NCBI GenBank assembly: GCA_900547565.1
Contig: URHI01000036.1
Coordinates: 1 to 14,757 of the forward strand
Source of the DNA: an uncultured Eubacteriales bacterium
GTDB lineage: Bacteria; Bacillota; Clostridia; Oscillospirales; CAG-272
DNA length: 14,757 bases
Direction of reading: 5' to 3'
Position numbers and translations under genes: made by a program. The first letter of the stretch is position 1, and every line of letters begins with the position of its first letter. Shown here one piece after another: positions 1 to 7,425 of the stretch. The notes below the pieces were generated by a model. That model had not been told where the DNA came from, made no database searches, and saw nothing but the letters and a program-made list of their open reading frames with translations.

Positions 1-20
1 CTGCCGCGTAGCAGAAAATG

Positions 21-153
21 GTCACTTCTCACCGTCCTGAAAGACGATATTCCTGTAATCTTCTTATCGTCCTCGTAAGACGATATCTCTGTAATCTTCT
101 CATCGTCCTTGAAAGACGATATCTCTGTAATCTTCTCATCGTCCTTGACAGAC
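21..153. repeat. 36-bp tandem repeat array with an internal palindrome
   Basis: Contiguous copies lie at 34-68 (35 bp, one base deleted), 69-104 and 105-140 (36 bp each). A partial copy follows at 141-153, and a decayed half-copy at 21-33 precedes them. Each junction forms a short inverted repeat, ATCGTC then 6-7 nt then GACGAT. The arms are perfect at 66-84 and 102-120, have one mismatch at 31-48, and are degenerate at 138-156. The loops vary (CTCGTAA, CTTGAAA, CTGAAA) while the arms are kept. The array begins about 30 bp past the stop of the leftward csaB-like gene. No T-run follows the hairpins, so they are not typical terminators. On the minus strand the array is also an open frame of 12-residue repeats (like DEKITEISSFKD) from a possible ATG at 164 or 155 to the window edge, but no good ribosome binding site precedes it. 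Function unknown. Confidence 0.85.
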
Positions 154-183
154 ATAACCGCCATAGATCCAAAAAATATACCT

Positions 184-2472
184 TTATTTCCCCGATGCAA
201 CACCGACTATATCCGTCACCTTCTTCATCCCGGCATCGGCTAACTCAATCAACCTCGCCCGCCGCTCCGTGTCAGCCGTCCCGCGGCGACCGCTAAATGC
301 CGCGGACGATGCAAGCGATATAAGCTCTCCGGGTGCCGTCAGCGTCGCGGGGAGCGGCGCCGCAAGTCCCGCATAGGACATAAACCCAAGTATTTCCGGC
401 GTGTTTCCTATTGCCACCGCCGGAACTCCGGCGATAAAACTGAACTCAAGCACATGCAACCGCATACTGACCGTTACAAGACACCGGCTCAGTATGCCGA
501 CCGCTTCGCCGGGGGTGATATTGCCGAGCACGCGCCCCGGACGTTCCATAAGACGCCTGACCGCGTCCGTAATGCGCCGGTCGTCAGGGGACGTTATCAG
601 AAAAAGCGCCTCTGCGCCACATACCTGCGCTATTCCGTCCAGCGCGGCGGCTATGCGCATGAGCCGATGCTGCTCTTCACGCCCCGGATCGTGTACTCCG
701 GTGTGCTCAGGAGAGCGCAGCGATACCGCAAAAAACGGTCCGTCGCCCCCCAGTAAAAACGCAGTGCGCCCCACCTCACACGGAGGCGTCAGCAATGCCG
801 GGTCGGCATAGACAGACCCGCCGTCAAGCCGAACCCCAAGGCTGTGCGCTATGTCCAGCGCCAGTGGCTCGCGAAGAACGACACAGCCTGCACTGTTCAA
901 CAGCAACGCCGCTTGACGCCGCGCCGTCTCGCCGTACATCGGGCCAAGGCCGGCCCCCCATATCATAACTCCCATTCCTCTGCGCGAGGCAAGCGTCGCC
1001 AGACGGCGGTAATACCTCAGATTTCCGTGCCATTGCTGTATCAGCGATCCGCCGCCAAGCAGCAGTATCGTGGCCCTGCCAAGGGAGTGCCGAATGGCAA
1101 AAAAATTATGCCTGCCAACGCATTTCACGCCAAACCGTCGCTCTGCGCGACGGTGCTTTTTGGTTATCATACATATCTCGGAAGGCCGCAGTCCCGCTGC
1201 GCGCAGCCGGGCTATCAGGACATCGCCCGCAGCGTCCAGACCGAGATTCCCATGTCCCATGCCGCCGCAAATGACCACGCGCGGATGTGCTCGGACGTGC
1301 AGAGCTGCCGCAGAACGGTATACTTCCAGCGTTTTTTCAGCCGCGGCAGACGCCGAATGGTGACGTATAATAAACTCACGTCCGGCCAGACCGAGCTTTT
1401 TTCGTTGTTCAACATCTAACCTTGCGAGCCGGCATATGTCGGCAAAAAGCAGCTCAGACAGTGCCTTAGTGTCGGTTTTCGGCGCCGCCCGGGCGCACAG
1501 ATTGGTAGAATCGGCGATGCTTTCCGACTCGTCCGGAGCGAATATACCGCCATAGCCTTCGTCTCCGGCAAGTATCACCGGCAGGCCGCAGGCGGCAGCT
1601 TCCATGGCCGCTCTTGAAACGCCGACAAAAATGTCGGCCTGACGCAACAGCGATTCAATGTCGCCGCGCGCGCCGGTCATCCGCACTACCCGGTCGCCGC
1701 AGACGGTATTCATCAGCTCGGCAAGCGATGCCAGCTCGGTATAACGGTCTCCGCCGCCGACAATGGTTATTGTGGCACCTGAAAATTCGCCGCGCAATCG
1801 TCCGGCAAGACGGCACAGCGCCGATGCGGCGGAGGAGCAGTCGTGGTCCAGCCTGCTTACAAAAATGATGTGGGGAAAACCGGTGGCCTGGGGGACGTTT
1901 TGAGGGAAATTTTCAGTCTCAGTGGGGGTAACCGTACATAGTTCGGCAGATATTTCTGCCATAGTGGTGGAAGGACGCGGGCAAAAACGTGTAGTGTCAA
2001 TGCCGTTTGAGATCACGCTGATATGGTCCGGCCACAGTCCGCAACGGTCTGCAAGCATTTGCTTGATATCCTGACTGACCGCAATCGTCCGCTCCCCCCA
2101 AACCGACAGTCGCGCCAACAGAGGTGTCATGCGGAACATGGCGTGCGCCGTGACCACAAGCGGAATGTGATTGCGGCGTGCGGCGACGCGCAGCAGCAAT
2201 GCGGGCAGGCGTGCGTGGGCGTGTATTATGTCGAATCCGCTGTGAGCCAGCTTTGCCAACCGCCGCCTCGAGCGCAGCAGCCCCCACGGTGTGCGCCGGA
2301 ACGGTGGCAACGGCACAAATTTTACCCCGGCCGGCAGTGCGTTTGCCAGCGCTCCGCGCGGGGCGGCGACCGTGAGGCGGTGTCCTGATTTTGTCAGCTC
2401 TCCTGCAAGCGACAGAATGTGAGTTTCCGCGCCTCCGTAGCCCATGGCGTCTGTGCATATGAGTATTTTCAT
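184..2472 (-). CDS. csaB: GT4 glycosyltransferase fused to CsaB-type polysaccharide pyruvyl transferase
   Basis: 762-residue, two-domain cytoplasmic enzyme. Residues 1-385 are a GT-B fold family 4 glycosyltransferase: N-terminal GYGGAETHIL (11-20), HAHARLPA (84-91), SNGID (155-159), and the donor-site segment around MEAAACGLPVI (290-300). The first Glu of the usual E-x7-E pair is absent. Residues 397-725 are a polysaccharide pyruvyl transferase: CGGMGHGNLG near 402-411, LLGGGSLIQQ (471-480), and SMRLHVLEF (669-677) with the conserved Arg-Leu-His. CsaB transfers pyruvate from phosphoenolpyruvate to a wall polysaccharide sugar (ManNAc in Bacillus), making the ligand of SLH domains. The fused transferase presumably adds a sugar to the same polysaccharide; that is inference. 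The start at 2472 is chosen because GGAGGG lies 5 bases upstream; an in-frame ATG at 2490 lacks this. Residues 168-198 form a Thr/Pro-rich insertion between the two transferase lobes. Its own promoter is likely at 2539-2567. The transferase acceptor is unknown. Confidence 0.85.
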   Translation of the reverse strand: MKILICTDAMGYGGAETHILSLAGELTKSGHRLTVAAPRGALANALPAGVKFVPLPPFRRTPWGLLRSRRRLAKLAHSGFDIIHAHARLPALLLRVAARRNHIPLVVTAHAMFRMTPLLARLSVWGERTIAVSQDIKQMLADRCGLWPDHISVISNGIDTTRFCPRPSTTMAEISAELCTVTPTETENFPQNVPQATGFPHIIFVSRLDHDCSSAASALCRLAGRLRGEFSGATITIVGGGDRYTELASLAELMNTVCGDRVVRMTGARGDIESLLRQADIFVGVSRAAMEAAACGLPVILAGDEGYGGIFAPDESESIADSTNLCARAAPKTDTKALSELLFADICRLARLDVEQRKKLGLAGREFIIRHHSASAAAEKTLEVYRSAAALHVRAHPRVVICGGMGHGNLGLDAAGDVLIARLRAAGLRPSEICMITKKHRRAERRFGVKCVGRHNFFAIRHSLGRATILLLGGGSLIQQWHGNLRYYRRLATLASRRGMGVMIWGAGLGPMYGETARRQAALLLNSAGCVVLREPLALDIAHSLGVRLDGGSVYADPALLTPPCEVGRTAFLLGGDGPFFAVSLRSPEHTGVHDPGREEQHRLMRIAAALDGIAQVCGAEALFLITSPDDRRITDAVRRLMERPGRVLGNITPGEAVGILSRCLVTVSMRLHVLEFSFIAGVPAVAIGNTPEILGFMSYAGLAAPLPATLTAPGELISLASSAAFSGRRGTADTERRARLIELADAGMKKVTDIVGVASGK

Positions 2473-2477
2473 GACTG

Positions 2478-2483
2478 CCCTCC
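2478..2483 (-). promoter_or_regulatory. Shine-Dalgarno site that fixes the csaB start
   Basis: The minus strand reads GGAGGG, then 5 nt, then the ATG at 2472. It lies downstream of the alternative in-frame ATG at 2490, so that upstream ATG is very unlikely to be the real start. The protein from 2472 begins MKILICTDAMGYGG, which is the normal beginning of a GT4 domain. Confidence 0.8.
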
Positions 2484-2538
2484 GATACAATTTTGCGGTG
2501 GGCCTGTGTTCCGGGATTATGCACCGGCGAGGCCCGCG

Positions 2539-2567
2539 ATATTACTATTTTATGCCGGGCAGGGCAA
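2539..2567 (-). promoter_or_regulatory. Candidate SigA promoter of csaB
   Basis: On the minus strand TTGCCC (2567-2562), a 17-bp spacer and TAATAT (2544-2539) match the -35 and -10 consensus at 4/6 and 4/6. The predicted transcript start is about 60 bp upstream of the csaB ATG and lies beyond the nth terminator, where a promoter is expected. A second -10-like TAAAAT sits inside the spacer, so the exact site is uncertain. Confidence 0.35.
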
Positions 2568-2694
2568 AATTAATCAGGGGAGGGAGTAATGACGCCCGCA
2601 AAACAGGAGAACACGGCCGAAAGCGATTCATTTTACAGACATAATAGCTCCGCGACTCGCACGGTAGTAAATGCTTTTTGCGTTGCTTAAATAT

Positions 2695-2724
2695 AAAAGC
2701 CCATCCCAAAAGGGATAGGCTTTT
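2695..2724 (-). terminator. Rho-independent terminator of the dut-nth operon
   Basis: A hairpin with 13-bp arms and a 4-nt loop begins 52 bp after the nth stop. In the minus-strand transcript the arms read AAAAGCCTATCCC and GGGATGGGCTTTT with a UUUU loop, and pair fully if one U-G wobble is allowed. In the plus-strand transcript the same position is a C-A mismatch, which favours the minus orientation. The 3' arm ends in TTTT and is followed by ATATTT. No gene reads into it from the left. Confidence 0.85.
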
Positions 2725-2776
2725 ATAGCTACCCGTCCGAACAAGCCGGCTCACGGCAACACATACCGCGCCGCGG

Positions 2777-3442
2777 TCACAGCTCGTTTTCGCCGAGATT
2801 ATGTCCACAGATATCGCATAGCGGACATCCTTCACACCTCGGTGAACGCGCCGAGCAGACGTCCCGCCCGAAATTTACCAGTCTGTGGCACAGATCCGTC
2901 TGCTTTGACGGTTCCACCAGCTCTGACAGTATGCGCTCAACACGTACGGGATCGGTCAGCGATTCGGGGTACATGCCGAACCGGCCGCATAACCGGATGC
3001 AGTGCGTGTCTGCCACAATACCGGGTACGCCGTAAATGTCTCCCAACAGCAGATTGGCAATTTTTCTCCCGACACCCGGTAGCTTCAACAGCTCCTCCAT
3101 GTCGCAGGGCACCCGCCCACCGTAACGCTCACGCAAAAGTCCGCACGCCGCCTTGACGCTTGCAGCCTTTGTCCGGTATAATCCGCAGGGGCGGATTATT
3201 TGCTCCAGCTGTTCTATCGGGGCATCGGCTACGGCATCCGACGTAGGGAAGCGCGCGAAAAGCTCGCGGCATACAATATTTACGCGTGCATCGGTGCATT
3301 GAGCCGAAAGACGCCCCATTATAAGCAACTTCCAGTCCTCTCCGCCGTACTCAAGTGCGCAGACGGATACGGGATACACCAGCTCCAGCCGCGCAACGAT
3401 TTCGGCCATGCGGAGCTTCTTTTGTTGATTTGACAGTTCCAT
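2777..3442 (-). CDS. nth: Endonuclease III, DNA glycosylase/AP lyase
   Basis: Base-excision repair enzyme that removes oxidised pyrimidines and nicks at abasic sites. The 221-residue form (E. coli Nth has 211) shows every family hallmark: LSAQCTD (45-51), the helix-hairpin-helix LPGVGRKIAN (121-130) with the catalytic Lys at 127, and VADTH with the catalytic Asp at 145. The 18-residue Lys-Asp spacing is the same as in E. coli. A [4Fe-4S] cluster motif C-x6-C-x2-C-x5-C has cysteines 196, 203, 206 and 212. The ATG at 3442 is chosen because it lies 5 bp after the mreB-like stop and gives normal family length; the longer frame from 3496 would overlap that gene by 49 bp. No clear Shine-Dalgarno precedes the start, so translational coupling to the upstream gene is likely. 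It is the last gene of the operon before the terminator. Confidence 0.95.
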   Translation of the reverse strand: MELSNQQKKLRMAEIVARLELVYPVSVCALEYGGEDWKLLIMGRLSAQCTDARVNIVCRELFARFPTSDAVADAPIEQLEQIIRPCGLYRTKAASVKAACGLLRERYGGRVPCDMEELLKLPGVGRKIANLLLGDIYGVPGIVADTHCIRLCGRFGMYPESLTDPVRVERILSELVEPSKQTDLCHRLVNFGRDVCSARSPRCEGCPLCDICGHNLGENEL

Positions 3443-3447
3443 GATGC

Positions 3448-4449
3448 TCAGCCCCGGTTTCGTATGTATTTTTTGGCAGCTTCGTTGCCAAGACACCAGC
3501 CAAGCCCGCGGCAGGTGCAGTCGGTCGGATTTTTAGCGGGTGTGACACGCATGCCGAGCCGCTTTTTCATAAGCTCGGGCAGCCCGTCGATAAGCGCACC
3601 GCCGCCAAGCAGGACAATACCGCTGTCATAAATATCGGACGCCAGCTCCGGCGGTGTTTCCTCAAGTGTGGTCTTTATCATTCCGATGACATGCTCCAGC
3701 CGCTCGGACATGGCGGCGCAGACATCGGCGCATGTGACACGGGCACTGCCGGTCAGACCGCCGCCGAGGTCGCGTCCCGGCACCTCGGCCACACCGCGGT
3801 CAAAATTCTGCCAGGCCGAGCCTATCTTGATACGCAGTGCCTCAGCCGCGGGTTCGCCGATCAGAAGGTCGTATTTTTTCCTTATATATTGTACTATCGC
3901 GCGGTCGAGGTCGCAGCAGCCTATGCGCAGCGTGTCGGAAATGACAATGCCGCCCATGCTGAGCACCGCCACCTGACAGCAACCGCCGCCAAAGTCAACC
4001 ACCATACAGCCCTTTGGGCCGGAGATGCGCAGCCCCGCGCCGATGGCGGCGGCGACCGGGGCATCTACCATGTATACCTGACGTGCACCGGCGTCGTATA
4101 CCGTGTCCTCAAGTGCGCGGCGCTCAACCTCGTTGACACGGCAGGGAACCGACACTATTACATCGGGGCGGTGCATGACCGAAACGGCTTCCAGCTTTGA
4201 AAAGTAGTGGCGGAGCATGCGCGTTGCCGCCTCCGGTTCGGCAACAACGCCGCCCTGTACTGGCCGGCAGGCGCACAGCTCGGGTGGAGTCTTGCCGAAC
4301 ATGCGGCGCGCGTCCGCGCCGACGGCCACGGTCTTGCCCGAGCGCAGCTCGGTGGCGACGGCGGTCGGGGAGCGGAGAGCAATTCCTTTTTCCTTGTCAA
4401 ATATGCGTGTATTGGAGCTGCCTATATCCAGCCCAAGCTGTCTGACCAT
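3448..4449 (-). CDS. mreB: MreB-like actin homologue with altered catalytic residues
   Basis: A 333-residue protein of the MreB/Mbl family, membrane-bound actin-like filaments that guide lateral wall synthesis. Motifs visible are phosphate-1 LGLDIGSSNTRIF (5-17), phosphate-2 VVDFGGGCCQVAV (150-162), ELASDIYDSGIVLLGGGALIDGL with the adenosine site, and EVERRAL (107-113). It departs from usual MreB at key places. The Glu of the E-P-M-A-A-A motif (E140 in Caulobacter) is Ala130 in VDAPVAAAIG. The Thr of GGGTTE (T167 in Caulobacter) is Cys157. The usual GGDKMD is GCCDLD (177-182). Those Glu and Thr residues are implicated in ATP hydrolysis, so this copy may hydrolyse ATP poorly or not at all. Residue correspondence is from memory of the Caulobacter sequence. 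The start has AAAGGA 7 bases upstream. It lies 15 bp after maf, as in many bacteria, but no mreC or mreD follows. It may be a second MreB paralogue. Confidence 0.85.
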   Translation of the reverse strand: MVRQLGLDIGSSNTRIFDKEKGIALRSPTAVATELRSGKTVAVGADARRMFGKTPPELCACRPVQGGVVAEPEAATRMLRHYFSKLEAVSVMHRPDVIVSVPCRVNEVERRALEDTVYDAGARQVYMVDAPVAAAIGAGLRISGPKGCMVVDFGGGCCQVAVLSMGGIVISDTLRIGCCDLDRAIVQYIRKKYDLLIGEPAAEALRIKIGSAWQNFDRGVAEVPGRDLGGGLTGSARVTCADVCAAMSERLEHVIGMIKTTLEETPPELASDIYDSGIVLLGGGALIDGLPELMKKRLGMRVTPAKNPTDCTCRGLGWCLGNEAAKKYIRNRG

Positions 4450-4464
4450 AGTGTTTTCCTTTCT

Positions 4465-5073
4465 TTATTCCGATTTGTGGCAGAGCTGACCGAGGTCGAT
4501 GCCGAGACCGTCACGCGCCAGCCGGTACATGCACCTGACCGGCAGCCCCATGACGGTGAAAAAGTCGCCGTCAATGCCGTCGATGAACATAGCTGCGCCC
4601 TGCTGTATGGCGTAGGCCCCGGCCTTGTCCATATAGGAGCATCTTGATAGATAGCTGTCGATCTCGCGGTCGGTCATGTCGGAAAAGCGGACGTGTGTTG
4701 CCGAAACGTCCGATACCGTGTGAGTGCCTAGGCTTAGTGCAATGCCGCTGAAGACGGTATGCTGCCGTCCGGACATAAGATGCAGCATGCGGCGTGCATC
4801 GTCCTCATCACGCGGCTTTCCGAGCAGGCAGTTGTCACACCAGACCAGCGTGTCGGAGGATATGACGAGCGTGTCGGAGGTGAGCTTTCCTGCTGTCGAC
4901 AGCATTTCGCGTGCTCCGCGACCCTTGCGTTCGGCCAGCTCGCGTACCAGCGCGGCAGGGTCGGTTATATCGGAGGTCTCATCAACATCAGGCACCAATA
5001 CCGAAAAGTCAAGGCCGAGACCGGAGAGTATTTCACGGCGGCGTGGGGAAGCGGAGGCAAGTATGATATTCAT
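4465..5073 (-). CDS. maf: Maf family nucleoside triphosphate pyrophosphatase
   Basis: A 202-residue Maf/YhdE-type house-cleaning enzyme that hydrolyses non-canonical or excess nucleoside triphosphates (dTTP/UTP class) to monophosphates. Family motifs are in order: N-terminal LASASPRRREIL (5-16), VDE (30-32), ELAERKG with the conserved Lys (45-51), SSDTLV with the catalytic Asp at 74, LGKPRDEDDARRML (84-97), SGRQHTVFSG (101-110), and AGAYAIQQGAAMFI followed by GDFFTVMGLPV. Length is normal. The ATG at 5073 has AAGGA 8 bases upstream. It follows the LRR gene by 24 bp and precedes the mreB-like gene by 15 bp; maf next to mreB is a common bacterial pairing. Together with dut it gives the operon two nucleotide-pool sanitation enzymes. 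Confidence 0.95.
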   Translation of the reverse strand: MNIILASASPRRREILSGLGLDFSVLVPDVDETSDITDPAALVRELAERKGRGAREMLSTAGKLTSDTLVISSDTLVWCDNCLLGKPRDEDDARRMLHLMSGRQHTVFSGIALSLGTHTVSDVSATHVRFSDMTDREIDSYLSRCSYMDKAGAYAIQQGAAMFIDGIDGDFFTVMGLPVRCMYRLARDGLGIDLGQLCHKSE

Positions 5074-5097
5074 CAGAGGTATCCTTAATCAATAAAC

Positions 5098-7401
5098 TTA
5101 TTTTTTCCGGAACAGCATAATGCACAGTCCGACAAATGCCGCAAGCGACACAAACAGTATCACTCCCCACAGTATTGCCGTGCGGACGTATTGCAGGCCC
5201 TCCACTGTATGGCTGTAAGGCTCCCGCGTCGTTGTGTCGTGCGGGACAGTTGTGTCCGGTGTTGTGTCGGAGGGGGTGGTGATCGGTTCTGTATCGGGCG
5301 GAGTCGTGATCGGCTCGGTGTCGGGCGGAGTAGTAACCGGTTCTGTGTCCGGCGGGTCGGTTACGGGTATTTCTTTTAGCGTCAGCGAAACGGTTACGTC
5401 GTGCGCAGGCATGGTGAATGAGGCGTAGCCGTTATTTGCCGATATGAAGTGGCCGTCGTCTATCGTCCAGACTGCCTCCCAGCCGTTCGGCACGGGTTCT
5501 GCCGGTGTCAACCGGACGGTGTCGCCGCGGTAGTACAGTCCGCCGCCCGCAATACCGTACGTTACGTTATCTCCGGTATGGACCGTGTAGCGCCGGAGCG
5601 CATCGCCTGTGTAGGCTGAAAAGCCCCATTCGTATGTTCCGGTGTATTCGCCTATTCCGGTGAGCGTGACCTCAAGACGTCCGTACTGCTGGTTTTCGGT
5701 GACAGTGTAAGTATAATCGGCCTCGGGGAGCAGCGGTCGGCCGCGGAACGAAACATTCAGCTTCTTTATCATGTCAACGCCGGAACCGGATATGTCAAAT
5801 TCAGGTACGACGTCGCAGAATTCGATGTGGCGGAGTGTGTAGTTGGCGGTGCATCCGGTACAGCGGAAGGTTTCGATTCCGTCCGTGATACCGACACTTA
5901 CGAAATTATGCTCGGTTTTGGGGAACGACACCGTTCGGTATGCCCCGCAGAAGGGACAGGTCAGAGTCTGACTGCCCTCGGAGTGACAGCTGGGCGCCGT
6001 ATACGCCGTTTCAACATAAAAACAGCCTGTCGGTACTGCTGCGCGGGCATATCCGCCCGAATATGAGCGTCCGTTTGGATACCACAGTGCCGAGCCGGTC
6101 AGCCAGGAACGGTCGGAATCGGTATATACCACCATGGACAGCGGTACTGCGCCGAACGGCATCAGCTCGTCCGTGCTGTTCTGCCCGCTGCATTCAGGCA
6201 TATCGCAGTGCGCGTACAGCCGGGCAAGAGAGGTACAGCCCGAAAAAGCACCCGAAAGAATTCTTGTAAGTGTTGACGGAAGTGTGACACATGTCAGCGT
6301 GCTGCAGCCCGAAAACGCATTAATTCCGACCGTCCCCGAGCCTTCCGGAATATATATGGAGCGCAGTGAAACGCACCCGCGGAAGCATTCCTGACCTATA
6401 TTTGAGCGCAGTGCGCGCGGCATGCGCACATAACGCAGGACGCTCAGCCCGCGGAAGGTGCCGTCGCCTATTGAAGTGACGGTGCACGGTATCATGACAG
6501 CCTGCAGGGAATCACAGCCCGAGGCAAACGATCGTTCGGATATCGCAACCACTGCGGCACCGTCTATAGTGTCAGGCAGTATCAGTGCGGCGGCTGACGT
6601 GCGGCAGCCCGTTATCTCAACGCCGCCCAGCGTGGTCTTGTACGTCAGTCCGGCGGCCTGCACCGACGCTGCGTTGCCGTCCGGCGCGGCGGTCGCAACG
6701 GCGATGATATTATGCCCGTTTGCCGCAACGGCTCCCAGCGTATCTGAGCCGGACGGAGCGTAAACCCTGATCTCCGAAGCGGGTGTTCCGAAAACGTCGG
6801 ATGACAGCTCTGCGTCAGGGGAGACAATTATAACATCCTCCAGCAGGCCGCAGTCCGCGAGGGCGGCATCACCGACCGACTCAAGCGTGACGGGCAGTGT
6901 CAGGCTCAAAAGCGCGTCACAGCCCGCAAACGCCGACGCGCCCAGCGTGCGCAGACCGTCGCCTACGTCGGCAAAGTACAGCGAGGTACAGCGCTCGAAT
7001 GCCGAGTCGCCGATATGAGTCACGCTGTCCGGAAGAGTAAGCTCCAGCAGGCCGGAACATCCGCGGAAGGCGGCCGCACCTATGCTCTGCACGCCGTCGG
7101 CGATGTGCAGTCGTACGAGCTCGGTGTGCGACTCAAACACGCCGTCCGCAATTGCCGTCACAGGCAGGCCGTTGATGGTAGCCGGTACGGCCACGGCGAT
7201 GCTGTTACCGCTGTAGGCTGTTATTGTGACGGTGCCGTTCTGCTCGGTATAGCTGAACTGTTCTGCGTCGCCGTCCTCGGCGTATGTCGGCAGCGTACCC
7301 AGCACGGCAATGCCGGCAAAGCAGCTCAGAGAGATCAGAAGCGCCAGCGCGGCCGTCGCGGTGCGCCGCAAAAAGTTTTCTTTGATATGTGTTTTCATCA
7401 T
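5098..7401 (-). CDS. BspA-like leucine-rich-repeat surface protein, membrane anchored
   Basis: A 767-residue exported protein. A signal peptide covers residues 1-41: charged start, hydrophobic core 14-37, and probable cleavage after TYA. Two blocks of BspA/LRR_5 repeats (about 71-215 and 270-440) carry the recurring pattern IGxxAFxGCxxLxxLxLP. A Cys-rich stretch has CPFC (482-485) and CTGC (514-517), a possible metal-binding or disulphide pair. Residues about 525-600 resemble the surface-protein module ending in TLTGIGEYTGTY, and about 605-675 resemble a divergent InlB B-repeat (TMPAHDVTVSLTL). A Pro/Thr/Asp-rich stalk (679-726) is followed by a transmembrane helix (742-764) and a short RKK tail. 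There is no LPXTG motif, so anchoring is by the helix. This class often mediates adhesion; the ligand is unknown. GAGG lies about 12 bases upstream. It sits, oddly, between dut and maf in an otherwise intracellular housekeeping operon. Confidence 0.9.
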   Translation of the reverse strand: MMKTHIKENFLRRTATAALALLISLSCFAGIAVLGTLPTYAEDGDAEQFSYTEQNGTVTITAYSGNSIAVAVPATINGLPVTAIADGVFESHTELVRLHIADGVQSIGAAAFRGCSGLLELTLPDSVTHIGDSAFERCTSLYFADVGDGLRTLGASAFAGCDALLSLTLPVTLESVGDAALADCGLLEDVIIVSPDAELSSDVFGTPASEIRVYAPSGSDTLGAVAANGHNIIAVATAAPDGNAASVQAAGLTYKTTLGGVEITGCRTSAAALILPDTIDGAAVVAISERSFASGCDSLQAVMIPCTVTSIGDGTFRGLSVLRYVRMPRALRSNIGQECFRGCVSLRSIYIPEGSGTVGINAFSGCSTLTCVTLPSTLTRILSGAFSGCTSLARLYAHCDMPECSGQNSTDELMPFGAVPLSMVVYTDSDRSWLTGSALWYPNGRSYSGGYARAAVPTGCFYVETAYTAPSCHSEGSQTLTCPFCGAYRTVSFPKTEHNFVSVGITDGIETFRCTGCTANYTLRHIEFCDVVPEFDISGSGVDMIKKLNVSFRGRPLLPEADYTYTVTENQQYGRLEVTLTGIGEYTGTYEWGFSAYTGDALRRYTVHTGDNVTYGIAGGGLYYRGDTVRLTPAEPVPNGWEAVWTIDDGHFISANNGYASFTMPAHDVTVSLTLKEIPVTDPPDTEPVTTPPDTEPITTPPDTEPITTPSDTTPDTTVPHDTTTREPYSHTVEGLQYVRTAILWGVILFVSLAAFVGLCIMLFRKK
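5275..5355 (-). repeat. 27-bp tandem repeats encoding the PPDTEP(I/V)TT stalk
   Basis: Three 27-bp units encode nine-residue repeats PPDTEPVTT or PPDTEPITT (residues 683-709 of the LRR protein). They run into a diverged tail rich in Thr, Asp and Pro. The units differ by several third-base and other changes, so the array is not very recent. The repeat number probably sets the length of the spacer between the exported domains and the membrane helix. Confidence 0.8.
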
Positions 7402-7425
7402 TTATCGGTGTATTCCTCTTAAGCT

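Larger units (their letters stand above)
2473..2776. other. Intergenic region between csaB and nth
   Basis: Gene-free stretch of about 300 bp. It holds the terminator of the nth operon (2695-2724), a candidate csaB promoter (2539-2567) and the csaB ribosome binding site. Open frames crossing it on either strand have no ribosome binding site or recognisable protein sequence. I see no small RNA or riboswitch fold that I could support by eye. Confidence 0.6.

Noticed and set aside
21..153. CRISPR array, because the repeat is 36 bp and partly palindromic
   Set aside because: The units abut directly with no unique spacers between them, there are only about three copies, and no cas gene is nearby.
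18..296. Plus-strand frame with repeated RRYLCNLLIVL segments
   Set aside because: It is the tandem repeat translated on the other strand and then runs antisense into csaB. It has no ribosome binding site or family resemblance.
2443..2835. Small open frames around the csaB-nth gap (2444-2644 plus, 2545-2835 minus)
   Set aside because: They overlap neighbouring genes, the promoter or the terminator, lack ribosome binding sites, and their translations show no protein-like pattern.
5098..7401. Sortase-anchored (LPXTG) surface protein
   Set aside because: The C-terminus has a transmembrane helix and RKK tail but no LPXTG-like motif before it, so a plain membrane anchor is the better reading.
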